Of a DNA stretch of 64,000 nt, positions 1-9,012 are shown one piece after another. The translations under genes were made by a program, and so were the position numbers. Position 1 is the stretch's first letter. Each line of letters opens with the position of its first letter. The stretch is from Anderseniella sp963700885 (GTDB lineage: Bacteria > Pseudomonadota > Alphaproteobacteria > Rhizobiales > Aestuariivirgaceae). Location: the NCBI GenBank assembly GCA_963700885.1, contig CAVOZJ010000016.1:62001-126000 (forward strand). Direction: 5' to 3'. The notes beneath the pieces are model-generated. The model saw nothing but the letters and a program-made list of their open reading frames with translations, made no database searches and was not told the origin of the DNA.

Positions 1-2
1 CT

Positions 3-254
3 CAGATTAGTCGTTGGTTGATTGTTCTTGATTACGAGGATCCGATTTCAGACCAGAGAGCCCACTCCTTTAATGAGTTTGTTGCCCTGGAAATCAATCG
101 CTATGTCAGCAAGATTGCAATTGTCTGCCCGGTCCAATGGCACGCAAGACTGAACAATATCTTCGAGCCCTTGAGCAATCAGGGTAAGCTGGTAGGAATG
201 TTCCAGACAATTGAAGAAGCGAAAAGCTGGATTCAAAATCAGAACGCGCAATGA
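3..254 (+). CDS. C-terminal part of an unrecognised small protein (STAS/SpoIIAA-like possible)
   Basis: The reading frame is open from the left edge of the window, so the gene starts outside it; a TTG at 18 is only an internal possibility. About 83 residues are visible. They alternate short hydrophobic stretches with charged ones and end in an EEAKSWI helix. That ending resembles the tails of STAS/SpoIIAA-like single-domain proteins, where an alanine- and tryptophan-containing last helix is usual. The family assignment is a guess from this pattern. It is followed by non-coding sequence and then IS30, so the neighbourhood gives no functional clue. Confidence 0.4.
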   Translation, partial: QISRWLIVLDYEDPISDQRAHSFNEFVALEINRYVSKIAIVCPVQWHARLNNIFEPLSNQGKLVGMFQTIEEAKSWIQNQNAQ

Positions 255-777
255 CGCCCTTCATTCCCGTCAGGGGCGCGGCCGTCATGCCAAACTGCCA
301 ACTTGGTCATCTTTGACAGACATTTGGGGGGTACCACGCCTCCCCAGAGACATTGCGGTTGCACCGGGAATTGCACAAGACAGTTTTGCTGAAGGTGCAG
401 AATATACGGCTCCCCATAAAGAGGTTCGAATGCAATGTTAGTGCATAGTGGGGAGTTGATCCAACGAGATTGGACGCTGTGGTGTCGGCGGTTTGTGGCA
501 GGGTATTTGTCACAAGCAGACGTCCAACAAGTTGGTTTGACTGGTCGGTTTGTCCGCATAGCCGCCGTTGGGTTGCCAAGGCTAAACCGTCCGGAGTTGG
601 CACGAAGCTGTCGGTTTGGGTGATCGGGTAGATAATCCGCTATCGGACCAACAGCAGACATGATCACTGGCGATCAAAACCGGGCGCGGTTGACGCGCTG
701 CAGACATTAAGTACCAGCAGTCAGATAAGCTGAGTAACCTAGTTGCTCGGCCGAGACTTCTCCAAAAGTTCCTGGAG
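255..777. other. Non-coding stretch before IS30; no gene recognised
   Basis: No reading frame here looks like a conserved protein. The only structure noted is a motif at 438-470 (TAGTGCATAGTGGGGA then TTGATCCA) that recurs in similar form at 41842-41874, upstream of the mscS-type gene. Confidence 0.5.
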
Positions 778-1809
778 GCTAAATTCGCAAACCAAGTGCG
801 ACACCGGGTATATCCGGGATCGCCATGGGAACACATTATGATCACTTCACACTTGAAGCCCGCTGTCAGCTGTTCAGCCTGATGGAGTTGGGGCTTTCGA
901 AGACCGAGATTGCGCAACGGCTTGGCCGGAACCGCAGCAGTATCTACCGGGAGTTGGGGCGTAACCGACGGGTTGATGGCTACAACCCCATCAGCGCGGA
1001 ACGCCGTGCCTGGGCGAGGAAGCTGCGGGGGTCACGCATTGAGCGCTCCACCCACCTTCGCGACTATGTCGAAGACCGCCTTGCCATGGGATGGTCTCCG
1101 GAACAGATCGCCGGGCGGATGGAGCTCGATGAAGTCGACCACACGGTATCGACGGAGTCCATCTACCGGTATGTCTACAGTCCGGCAGGCCGCCGCACGG
1201 GGCTGCCGCGATACCTGGCCCAGCGCAAGTCGAAACGAGGCCGCCGGGTGCGCAACGGCAAGCGGGAGCCGGCCATTCCTGATCGTGTGCCGATCAGTCA
1301 ACGCCCTGAAAGCGTTGCTCAAAGGTGCGAGTTTGGTCATTGGGAGGGCGATCTCGTGCACTTCCGCCGCCAGCGCGACATCCTGCTCACCCTGCACGAG
1401 CGCACCACCCGACTGACGCTGGTCCGCCGGCTTCACAGCAAGGATGCAGGCGATACTGCCGAGGCCATCGTCACCGAACTGCAAGGCTTGCCCGGCATTG
1501 CGCGTCGCAGCATCACTCATGACAATGGCGGAGAGTTCGCCCGGCATGAAAAGGTCCGGCAAAAGATCGCCATGCCAGCCTATTTCTGTGACCCTCACAG
1601 CCCCTGGCAGCGTGGCTCCATCGAGAACACCAACGGACGGCTGCGACGTGAGTTACCGCGCAAGACATCGCTGTCCGACTACAGTGATGCAGACCTCGAC
1701 GACATCGTCTGGATGCTCAACTCAACCCCGCGAAAATGTCTCGCCTTCCAGACACCAATCGAGGCCTTCGCTCAACACCTCGGTGTTGCACTAGAAATGT
1801 GAATCCAGC
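778..1809 (+). mobile_element. IS30-family insertion sequence, copy A
   Basis: Terminal inverted repeats are visible. The left end reads ATTCGCAAACCAAGTGCGAC from about 783. The reverse complement of the right end (to about 1805-1809) reads GATTCACATTTCAAGTGCAAC. Copy B at 15096-16127 has the same ends and an almost identical interior in opposite orientation. No clear target duplication flanks copy A, so one side may have been rearranged. Confidence 0.88.
825..1802 (+). CDS. IS30-family transposase (copy A)
   Basis: This 325-residue protein has the IS30 layout. An N-terminal helix-turn-helix (residues about 1-50) carries the signature KTEIAQRLGRNRSSIYREL. A DDE integrase core follows: GHWEGDLVH supplies the first Asp, THDNGGEF the second, and the region ending in RGSIENTNG the Glu. 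Length and motifs fit a full, probably active enzyme that cuts and joins the IS30 ends. It differs from the copy at 15103-16080 by a single visible residue (AQRKSK here, AQRKSE there). The stop codon lies within the right inverted repeat, as is common for compact elements. Confidence 0.92.
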   Translation: MGTHYDHFTLEARCQLFSLMELGLSKTEIAQRLGRNRSSIYRELGRNRRVDGYNPISAERRAWARKLRGSRIERSTHLRDYVEDRLAMGWSPEQIAGRMELDEVDHTVSTESIYRYVYSPAGRRTGLPRYLAQRKSKRGRRVRNGKREPAIPDRVPISQRPESVAQRCEFGHWEGDLVHFRRQRDILLTLHERTTRLTLVRRLHSKDAGDTAEAIVTELQGLPGIARRSITHDNGGEFARHEKVRQKIAMPAYFCDPHSPWQRGSIENTNGRLRRELPRKTSLSDYSDADLDDIVWMLNSTPRKCLAFQTPIEAFAQHLGVALEM

Positions 1810-1908
1810 GAGTTCCGCACCTGATATAGATGGCGCTCGCTCCCTCGTCCGATCATTGACAATCTGCCAAAGCAGAAAGGCGAGCCAGCCAATGACCAGA
1901 AGTCCCAT
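1810..1908 (-). pseudogene. Possible N-terminal membrane segment truncated by IS30
   Basis: On the reverse strand an ATG at 1908 starts MGLLVIGWLAFLLWQIVNDR, a hydrophobic helix followed by charged residues. The frame then runs straight into the IS30 right end, so if this was a gene its 3' part has been lost. No family is recognised. Confidence 0.25.
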
Positions 1909-2010
1909 GATGCGAAGAGCCAGGCGCACCGGCCCCGCCCTCAAGGGCGACCGTGAAAAGGCGGTTGAAGCGCTCGACGACGAGTAAGCTTGAAGCGACA
2001 GGATTTTCTT

Positions 2011-2037
2011 AAGGCCGACCCGTGGGGCGGCCTTTTT
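2011..2037 (+). terminator. Rho-independent terminator
   Basis: AAGGCCG and CGGCCTT form a GC-rich stem with an inner CCC/GGG pairing, immediately followed by a run of five T on the + strand. It does not end any gene still recognisable here and is probably a relic of the sequence into which the IS elements inserted. Confidence 0.6.
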
Positions 2038-2072
2038 CGTTGCCGGAGGGGGCACGTGATCGAGGGGGTACT

Positions 2073-3238
2073 AATACCAACCGGCATTGATCAGTACCGA
2101 TGCGCCCAGTCACGCAAGCCGATGGACATGATCTTCCAGGGCTGGTCGATGAGGTTGTTCCAGGCCTGACATGACAGAGCGACAATATCGTCGTAGGAGC
2201 GGAAGACCCGATTGGACAGCCAGTTGTCACGCAGGTACTGCCAGACGTTCTCAACCGGATTGAGTTCTGGCGACTTCGGCGGCAGGAACAGCAGCGTGAT
2301 GTTGCCGGGGACCTTGAGTTGCTTCGAGGAATGCCATCCAGCCTGATCGAGGATGAGGACGGCATGGGCGCCGATATCGACCTGGGCACTGATCTCGACA
2401 AGATGCGCATTCATGGCCTCGGTATCGCACCACGGCATCACCAGGCCAGCTCCCTTGCCTTTGGCCGGGCAGATGGCCCCGAAGATATAGGCCGATGAAG
2501 TGCGCTGGTCCTGCGGGGCTGATGGCCTGGTGCCACGCCGGGCCCAGCGCCGGGTGATCTTGTTCTTCTGCCCGATACGGGCCTCATCCTGCCACCACAG
2601 CTCTATCGCGGTGTCGGCCGGCAGGCCACATTGGATGGCGTCGATCTGTTCCGGGAAGCTTTTTTTTTAAAATGCTCTGCCTGCAGCTCGTTCTGGGCAT
2701 GATGGTGTGGCCGGGCCGACAGCTTGCGGTAGCCCATCGCCTTCAACATCCGCCCCAACGTGCTTTCATCAATGGAGATGCGGTACTCCCGGTACACCCA
2801 CTGGACCAGGTCCTTCAGGCGCCAGCGCACCACCTCGTCAATCGCCGGGATTGGGCCACGCTCAATCAGCTCAACCAGCGCCTGCCGCTGTGCCTCGTTC
2901 AGCTTTGGCACCCGCCCGGGCGCCTTGCCATCCAGCAGGCCATCGGGACCTCTGGCATTGAACCGCACCACCCAGTCACGGATGATCTGCGCCGTGACGC
3001 CGCCAACCTTGGCGGCAGCCCGGCGTGAGCCGCCATCATAAATACTCGCCAAGGCCAACAGACGCCGGGTCTGGTTGGCATCCTTCGATGCCCGGGCCAG
3101 AACCCTCATATCCGTGGCAGAGAAGTCAGAGCGAAGGGGTGTCGCAGCAACCATGGCAAACCTCCTGTTTGCCACATCGAGTCAGACAATCGCTGATTTG
3201 CCTACCCACTTGAGTCAACCACTACGCCGGTTGGTATA
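2073..3238 (-). mobile_element. IS630-family insertion sequence (1.17 kb)
   Basis: Ends read ATACCAACCGGC on the left (from 2074) and GCCGGTTGGTAT on the right (to 3237), a perfect 12-bp inverted repeat next to A/T-rich target sequence. It carries one transposase gene in two frames. A related but distinct copy lies at 58589-59752, and decayed pieces lie at 7414-8195 and 26058-26357. Confidence 0.85.
2091..3175 (-). CDS. IS630-family transposase, two frames joined at an A-run
   Basis: The N-terminal half (start 3175) contains the Tc1/IS630-like helix-turn-helix region with DWVVRFNARGPDGLLDGKA. The C-terminal half, ending at 2091, contains the DDE end: ILDQAGWH with the second Asp, and FLPPKSPELNPVENVWQYL with the Glu. 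The halves are in different frames and meet at a run of nine A on the coding strand near 2665-2673. Many IS630 elements make their transposase by slippage at exactly such a run, so this is probably an active programmed-frameshift gene rather than a wreck. The true shift efficiency cannot be judged from sequence. Confidence 0.82.
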
Positions 3239-3306
3239 ATGGGCTCTTTGATCGGCTGTAGGATGGGCGCAACGCTTGACCGTAAGCGTCGCGGGACCGG
3301 AGCGGG

Positions 3307-4554
3307 CTACCAGATCGACAAAAAGCCCTTGATGATGAACGCGTTCGCGAGGTCCACGAGAAAGGCCGACACGAGAGGCAGGACAATGAGTGCGACGGGC
3401 GACGGGCCATAGCGCTGTGTCACGGCCGTCATATTCGCGATAGCGGTCGGTGTTGCGCCCAGTGTGAAACCGGTAAAGCCTGCGGATATGACACTGGCGA
3501 GGTAGTTACGTCCCATCGCCCGGAACACCACAAACACAACAAACACGGTCGCGACGAGCGCCTGCAGGGTCATGGTTACAATCAGCACACCGGCGCTTGA
3601 GGCCAGTGTCCAGAGCTGCATGCTCATCAGAGACATGGACAGAAAGACCGAAAGGCTGAACTCTGATATCAGCTCAGTCGATTTGCTGCGTGGATCGAGC
3701 TTGGCCTTAGGGAAGATTATGGGCAACACATTGGCAATGAGTATCGCACTCAGAAGGCACGGCACGAAAAGCGGAAGCTTCACGCCAAGAGCCTGCAGCG
3801 CCTCGAACGCCAGATATCCAGGTCCAATGGCGATATGTATCCACAAAATGCTGCGCATGATGGTGACTTTGTTGATCTCGTCACCAGTGTCTTTTGGACC
3901 GGCGCTCTCGTCTTCGTGGTCTGCCATGGTCGGAACGTAGTCGGCTGGATGCTTAACCGGGGTCAGCCTGTGCCGGTCAATCAGGAATTTTGCGATCGGT
4001 CCGCCAAGAAGGCTTGCCATGATCAATCCGATGGTCGCCGACGCGATACCCAATTCGGCCGCCCCGACGACGCCGTAATCCGTCTGGATGGTCGGACCCC
4101 AGGCAATGGCGGTTCCGTGGCCGCCGATCAGCGACGCAGTTCCTAGCAGAACGCCAGCTTGCGGTGGCAAGCTGAACAGCGATGCGCCGATCACGCCGAT
4201 TACGTTCTGGATGAACATGTACCCGATTGTCAGCCCCAGCAAAATCGCCAGGATCGGACCGCCCTTGACCAGATCCGAAACCCGCGCGTTCAATCCAATC
4301 GTTGTGAAGAAGTAGACCAGCAGGAAATCTCGTGCTGCGAGGTCATATTCGATCGATCGGCCTGTGATAAGAACGATCACTAGCGCGACCAAGGCTGCAA
4401 ACAATCCACCGCTGACCGGTTCGGGGATGCTGTATCTCTGCAAGATCGAATACTTGCGGGTCAGCCGTGCGCCAGCAAAGTAAACGAGGATACCAAGCGT
4501 AAACGCTCCGAAGCTTTGAATAACAATGGGGTCAACTAGGTCCGTTTGATCCAT
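3307..4554 (-). CDS. gltS: Sodium/glutamate symporter
   Basis: This 415-residue, highly hydrophobic protein has about ten to twelve membrane helices. It matches the GltS family, which imports glutamate with sodium across the inner membrane. Family hallmarks are SGGLFAALVAL after the first helices, LIGGHGTAIAWGP in the first half, and GFTGFTLGATPTAIANM in the second; the latter two are the Gly-rich re-entrant segments of the two inverted repeats. Length is close to the E. coli protein. A hydrophilic linker (about residues 195-230) is rich in Asp and Glu. It stands alone between IS630 and IS6-family elements, so any former operon partners have gone. Confidence 0.9.
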   Translation of the reverse strand: MDQTDLVDPIVIQSFGAFTLGILVYFAGARLTRKYSILQRYSIPEPVSGGLFAALVALVIVLITGRSIEYDLAARDFLLVYFFTTIGLNARVSDLVKGGPILAILLGLTIGYMFIQNVIGVIGASLFSLPPQAGVLLGTASLIGGHGTAIAWGPTIQTDYGVVGAAELGIASATIGLIMASLLGGPIAKFLIDRHRLTPVKHPADYVPTMADHEDESAGPKDTGDEINKVTIMRSILWIHIAIGPGYLAFEALQALGVKLPLFVPCLLSAILIANVLPIIFPKAKLDPRSKSTELISEFSLSVFLSMSLMSMQLWTLASSAGVLIVTMTLQALVATVFVVFVVFRAMGRNYLASVISAGFTGFTLGATPTAIANMTAVTQRYGPSPVALIVLPLVSAFLVDLANAFIIKGFLSIW

Positions 4555-4802
4555 TCACACATTCCAATCTCAAGGCCTGTCGGCATTTCGCGAGCACAAG
4601 CAAATTCATCTGACCCAACGGGGGATAACCGTCCCGTCGTTTGAGCCATCTCACTATAGCCGACATTCCCCAAGTGGCCTGCCGTTCGACATCAAAATCG
4701 ACTGACAAAGCCCTAAGTTCAAGCTTTCTTCGCGCCGGATGGCGTTTTTCCTCGCGCAGACGTGCGGTTTTGGGCGGCTGAGGTCAAGGGGCGGGGTCAG
4801 CT

Positions 4803-5631
4803 GGTAGTGTCGCAAAGTTTGGGATTTGAGCTGCGTTACCTGGCGCGTCGAGCCAGACCCACACTTTCCCGAGACTCAGTCAGGATTGAAGAGTTGATCA
4901 GTTTCAAAGGCGCGCAGTACCCGAAATCGGTGATCCTATATGCCGTGTATTTCTACGTTCGCTTACCCGTTTCGTATCGCGATCTCGAAGAGATTATGGC
5001 CGAACGTGGCGTCGATTTGGATCATGCAACGCTCAATCGTTGGGTCGAGAAATATGCGGGTGCCATTGCCGAAGAGGTACATCGCCGGAAGTCACCGACA
5101 GACTGCTCGTGGCGAATGGACGAAACGTATGTCAAAGTTAAGGGCAAGTGGACATACTTGTACCGAGCAATCGACAAGAAAGGGAAAACCCTTGATTTCA
5201 TGCTGTCTGAGCGCCGCGACGAGGCCGCAGCGACTGCATTTTTCGTGAAAGCCATCGGCAATAACGGCTGGCCGGACAAGGTTGTTATCGACAAGAGCGG
5301 ATCGAATACGGCGGGTCTGTTCAACATGAACTGCCTGCTGGTAATGCATAACTGGTGCTGGCTGATCAAGGTCCTGCAAGTGAAATATCTCAATAACATA
5401 ATCGAACAGGACCACAGGTTCATAAAGAAACTCACTCGGCCGATGCAGACCTTCAAATCGTTCAATTCAGTCGCAGCCACCTTGGCAGGCATCGAGGTCG
5501 CGCATATGATCCGCAAAGGTCAGTTTGACCAGTCAGAGCAGTCTGGCTTTGCGCAGTTCGCAGCACTCGCTGGGTAGGTGTGGCCGCTAGAAAAGCTATC
5601 TTCGCTGCGGCGGAATCTTTGCGACACTACC
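4803..5631 (+). mobile_element. IS6-family insertion sequence (829 bp)
   Basis: Left end GGTAGTGTCGCAAAG (4803-4817) is matched by its reverse complement at 5617-5631. Size and single transposase fit the IS6/IS26 family. The 8-bp sequences outside the two ends are different, so the element is not flanked by a simple target duplication; adjacent DNA was probably deleted or rearranged by IS6-type replicative events. Confidence 0.85.
4894..5577 (+). CDS. IS6-family transposase
   Basis: The conserved part begins at FKGAQYPKSVILYAVYFY and continues with the PVSYRDLEEIMAERGV helix. The catalytic DDE residues are visible: WRMDETYVKVKG (D), VVIDKSGSN (D) and YLNNIIEQDHRFIK (E). The frame is open further upstream to 4762, outside the IS, but a TTG at 4894 inside the element gives a protein of about 227 residues, the usual IS6 size; GTG at 4807 is an alternative. 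The segment LFNMNCLLVMHNWC is less standard than in relatives, but the active-site residues are intact. Confidence 0.85.
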   Translation: MISFKGAQYPKSVILYAVYFYVRLPVSYRDLEEIMAERGVDLDHATLNRWVEKYAGAIAEEVHRRKSPTDCSWRMDETYVKVKGKWTYLYRAIDKKGKTLDFMLSERRDEAAATAFFVKAIGNNGWPDKVVIDKSGSNTAGLFNMNCLLVMHNWCWLIKVLQVKYLNNIIEQDHRFIKKLTRPMQTFKSFNSVAATLAGIEVAHMIRKGQFDQSEQSGFAQFAALAG

Positions 5632-5802
5632 CCCTCGTTCTCTCTACGCGGCATTGGTGGCGGCGAGCTTTGCGATCCTGTTGCCCGAGGGACGCCTGTC
5701 CGAATGGACCGTTGTCTTGAAGATGCCGGGAGCCTTTGCTATACGATGCTCAATTGGCGGTGTTGCCGGCTGGTGGAAGAAAAAACGGCAAGGGGTGACT
5801 TC

Positions 5803-7260
5803 ATGGGCTGGTCTGACATTTTTGTACTTCTATTAGTCACGATCGGTTTGGTCGCTGCCCTCAGCACGATGCGCAGACGCCTCGACCACGTCGCCTGTTG
5901 CTCTTGTCTGAGAGCCGAGCGAAACGCCCAGCACCTCCCTGCGCACCGTTGCTTCGCGGCAGACGCCCTGTTGTCACCAAGGCTGACAGTCGCGGCACTG
6001 GCTGTGCTCTCATTCTTTATGTGCTGGCAAACTGCCTTCGCGGAGAACGCAGTGCAGGGCGCCTCCCGCACCGGGGCGCCGGTGCAAAATGCTTTTGACC
6101 ATGACCCTCTGAACGGCCCCCAAGCGGGGACCACGATCCTGCGCGATAATCGCGATGAGAAGGCGGATCTACTCAATCTCAATGTCCTCAAAGAGTGGGA
6201 AGGATGGAAGGCCGGTATCGCCGAGAGCACAGGGTTCAGCTTCGGCGGCGATTACCTCGCAGTGGGTTTCGCCGCGACCGACAGCCTCGGCGACGACACC
6301 TCGGCCTCTGGGGTCGCGCGCTTCTTTGGCTCCTGGGAGTTGCTGAACCGCGGCGCGGCGAACACCGGCAGCGTTGAGTTCAAGATCGAACACCGGCACG
6401 CCTACACCGACATCACGCCGTCTACCTTCGGCTTCGAAGTCGGGTTCGTCGGTACGCCAGAACCCGTCTTCAACGACGACGGCTTTCGCGCGACCACTCT
6501 CTATTGGAAGCAGAACTTCGCCGACGACCGCGCTGTCTTGCGTGTCGGCTTTCTTGATATGAAGGAATATTTCGATGGTTACGCGTTGGCCAGTCCTTGG
6601 ACCGGCTTTCACAATCTCGCCTTTACGGTCGGCTCAAACACGATGATCACGTTGCCGGACGCCGCGCTTGGCGCGATGGTCGGCGGCTATCTGACCGACA
6701 ACATTTATGCGGCAGCCAGCATCATCGACGCCGGTTTCCAGCCGACATCCATGTTTGAGGGCTTCGAGACTTTCTTCGGTGACTTCAACACCTTCAAGAC
6801 CGCGGAGATCGGGATCACCGGAGGTGGCAAGCGATTTTTGTTCGACAATGCGCATATCGCGGTCTGGCAGCAGGATGAGAGTGACGTTAGCGGCGTGCAG
6901 AGCGGATGGGGCGTCAATGCGTCTGTCTCCCATGTTGTGGACGAGCACTGGTTGCTGTTCTTGCGTGCCGCTTGGGCCCATAAAGGCGGGGGCCTTTACG
7001 ATAGGTCGGTGAGCGGCGGTTTTGGATACCAGAACGAGCCCGGCGGCAACCAGCTCGGCGTCGGCCTCAACTGGGGCCGCCCCAATTCGGATACGTTCGG
7101 CGACCTCAACGAACAGTGGATAAGCGAGGTCTACTACAGGGTCCAGGTTACCGAGAACTTTCAGATCACGCCCAGCCTGCAAATCATTGGGAATCCGGCC
7201 CTCAACCCCGACAGGGATGTTGTCGGCTTGTTCGGATTGCGAGCCCGAGGGACATTCTGA
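5803..7260 (+). CDS. Carbohydrate porin, OprB-like
   Basis: This is a large outer-membrane beta-barrel protein. The C-terminal 400 residues show aromatic-terminated alternating strands, end in a terminal phenylalanine and include GFSFGGDYLAVGF near the barrel start, typical of OprB-type porins that admit sugars or small organic acids. The N-terminus is uncertain. The frame is open back into the IS6 element (5578). ATG at 5803 or 5869 leaves a long leader before the hydrophobic LTVAALAVLSFF segment and a cleavage-like site at TAFA. The native 5' end may have been replaced when the IS6 element arrived, leaving an over-long leader; export could then fail. The sequence has normal high-GC codon use. 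No partner transporter is nearby. Confidence 0.75.
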   Translation: MGWSDIFVLLLVTIGLVAALSTMRRRLDHVACCSCLRAERNAQHLPAHRCFAADALLSPRLTVAALAVLSFFMCWQTAFAENAVQGASRTGAPVQNAFDHDPLNGPQAGTTILRDNRDEKADLLNLNVLKEWEGWKAGIAESTGFSFGGDYLAVGFAATDSLGDDTSASGVARFFGSWELLNRGAANTGSVEFKIEHRHAYTDITPSTFGFEVGFVGTPEPVFNDDGFRATTLYWKQNFADDRAVLRVGFLDMKEYFDGYALASPWTGFHNLAFTVGSNTMITLPDAALGAMVGGYLTDNIYAAASIIDAGFQPTSMFEGFETFFGDFNTFKTAEIGITGGGKRFLFDNAHIAVWQQDESDVSGVQSGWGVNASVSHVVDEHWLLFLRAAWAHKGGGLYDRSVSGGFGYQNEPGGNQLGVGLNWGRPNSDTFGDLNEQWISEVYYRVQVTENFQITPSLQIIGNPALNPDRDVVGLFGLRARGTF

Positions 7261-7413
7261 TCCCGACAGAGGCACGGATGCGCCCAAATTCTCCCAAGGG
7301 CCGAGTGATGGCGCCGCGTGAGACGGGGCAATACCGACTTCCACCAAGTTTGATTGTCGAAGGGGGTGCCGCTGAAGATCGTGGCGTGGCTAAACATGGC
7401 TAGAAGGAGGGTG

Positions 7414-7530
7414 TTCTCCATGGCCGCATCAATCCCGCTCCGATCCGACTTCGACAGGTAGCATAGGGAGTCGCGGGACGCCAAAAACACGGCGCGAGCG
7501 AGCCGACTGCTGGCGCGGGAGACGATCGAT
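7414..7530 (+). pseudogene. Decayed N-terminus of an IS630 transposase
   Basis: A good ribosome site (AAGGAGGG, 7404) precedes ATG 7420. The start MAASIPLRSDFD mirrors the IS630 protein start at 3175 (VAATPLRSDF), but a TAG follows at once. Further on, SRDAKNTA and IDDGA still echo the family pattern SKDANQT and IYDGGS. It is a relic only. Confidence 0.5.
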
Positions 7531-7863
7531 GATGGCGCCTACTTTTGGACATCTAAGAGAGGGGAGCGGCCATTTCGTCCGCACCTCGGCAAATTGCGGG
7601 TGCCGCAGTGAACGGCAGTTGTGGGAAAGAGCGCTCGAAACGAGGTCGACCTTTGGACCCCAAGGAGGCCCGCGATGGCTGGCGGACGTTCGACCAGTGT
7701 TCCATCTCGGCGAACGCCACTGCCGTCGAAGTGTTCAGGGCGACCTCGGAAAAACGTCGCGTTGCCAGCGGCTTGCAAGCTATTCACCGAAATGGCGCAG
7801 TCATGAGGTCCGGAGAATATCGGCTCTCAGAGAGCGCTTCCGGGCCTCCTGCTGCCCGGTTCG
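7531..7863. other. Unassigned sequence between two IS630 relics
   Basis: Open frames run through this stretch but none looks like a conserved protein. It replaces the middle of the IS630 gene whose two ends flank it. Confidence 0.4.
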
Positions 7864-8195
7864 GTGCTCATGAATGCGCATCTTGTCGAGATCAGTGCCC
7901 AGGTCGATATCGGCGCCCATGCCGTCCTCATCCTTGATCAGGCTGGGTGGCATGCCTCGAAGCAACTCAAGGTCCCCTGCAACATCACGCTGCTGTTCCT
8001 GCCGCCGAAGTCGCCGGAACTCAATCCGGTCGAGAACGTCTGGCAGTACCTGCGTGACAACTGGCTGTCCAACCGGGTCTTCCGCTCCTACGACGATATT
8101 GTCGCCATGTCAAGTCAGGCCTGGAACAACCTCATCGACTAGCCCTGGAAGATCATGTCCATCGGCTTGCGTGACTGGGCGCATCGGTACTGATC
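7864..8195 (+). pseudogene. C-terminal piece of an IS630 transposase
   Basis: The encoded text is nearly identical to the C-terminus of the intact element at 2091-2441, including ILDQAGWH and LPPKSPELNPVENVWQYL. A TAG at 8140-8142 interrupts it where the intact copy has CAG (Gln). The fragment stops at a variant of the IS630 terminal repeat (GCCGGTTAGTAT, about 8199-8210). Confidence 0.8.
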
Positions 8196-8310
8196 AATGC
8201 CGGTTAGTATCAATCGGGACTTGACCGCGGCAAAAGATGATTTATTGTATGACAATCTCCGAAGAGGCTGAATTATCTGATCGGATCAAATTACTTGATT
8301 CCAAAGTGCA

Positions 8311-8350
8311 AGAGCAACTTCAGCCGTTCCAAGTGAACGGCTGTTGCTCT
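8311..8350. repeat. Strong hairpin upstream of the maoC-like gene
   Basis: AGAGCAA plus CAGCCGTTC pair with GAACGGCTG plus TTGCTCT across a five-base loop, with a three-base bulge on the left arm. No long T-run follows, so it may be a terminator relic or a leader structure for the CoA genes starting at 8468. Confidence 0.5.
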
Positions 8351-8467
8351 AGCAGACAATAACCCCCTAAAAAAGAAAATTCTAATCAGCCGGGACTTGA
8401 CCGCAGCGTAGGATAATTTCGCCTTGGCAGCGAACCCAACTAACATCGAAAACAGGAGAAAGACAAC

Positions 8468-8932
8468 ATGGCAAATAAAATCGTACCTAAAGAAGAACTC
8501 GTCAATTTTGTAGGGAAGAAGATTGAACCAACCGAATGGTATGAAGTTACGCAGGAACGCATCAACGAATTCGCCCACTGCACAGGCGATGACTACTTCA
8601 TGCATGTTGATCCCGAAAAAGCGAAAAAAACCGATATGGGTGGAACCATTGCTCACGGCTTACTGACGCTGGGGTTGACACCTTACATTATGGCTAACTT
8701 TCCAGTGCCTGAGAACATGCCACATGGGTTCAACTATGGTTATGACAAGGTTCGTTTCCTGGCCCCGGTACACACTGGTAAGCGGGTACGCATACACGGC
8801 GAGGTTAAGGACGTTCAGTGGAAGGATGAGCACAACTGCAAGTTCATCACTGCTTTGACCGTTGAAATTGAAGGTGAGGAAAAGCCGGCACTCTACGCCG
8901 AATGGATTCTTTACTACGAAACCACCGACTAA
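8468..8932 (+). CDS. MaoC-family (R)-specific enoyl-CoA hydratase-like protein
   Basis: The protein has 154 residues, the size of a single hot-dog domain of the MaoC/R-hydratase family, which adds water to enoyl-CoA thioesters in the cytoplasm. The active-site motif is present as GDDYFMHVDPEKA (Asp and His, the usual D-x4-H pattern), followed by GGTIAHGLLTLGL, the helix that closes the CoA pocket. An AGGAG ribosome site sits at 8454-8458 before ATG 8468. Downstream at 80 bp is a CoA-transferase gene, then two crotonases, so the set probably converts a carboxylic acid through CoA thioesters. Codon use is AT-rich compared with most of the window. Substrate unknown. Confidence 0.85.
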   Translation: MANKIVPKEELVNFVGKKIEPTEWYEVTQERINEFAHCTGDDYFMHVDPEKAKKTDMGGTIAHGLLTLGLTPYIMANFPVPENMPHGFNYGYDKVRFLAPVHTGKRVRIHGEVKDVQWKDEHNCKFITALTVEIEGEEKPALYAEWILYYETTD

Positions 8933-8948
8933 GTTTACCGCCGAATGT

Positions 8949-8981
8949 GTTCGCTCACCCGATGTTACAGGGTGAGCGAAC
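8949..8981. terminator. Perfect 12-bp hairpin between the maoC-like and CoA-transferase genes
   Basis: GTTCGCTCACCC and GGGTGAGCGAAC pair perfectly around a nine-base loop. There is no T-tract after it on the + strand. It could attenuate transcription or stabilise the upstream message rather than act as a classical terminator. Confidence 0.55.
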
Positions 8982-9012
8982 CATCATCTAACTGTCATCC
9001 AAGGAGACGTAC

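Noticed and set aside
5578..5802. N-terminal extension of the porin from within the IS6-family element
   Set aside because: The text belongs to the IS end and its junction and does not look like an export signal; a later start is used.
7531..7863. Several overlapping short frames
   Set aside because: None has a convincing start, composition or motif; the stretch lies between two pieces of one IS630 relic.
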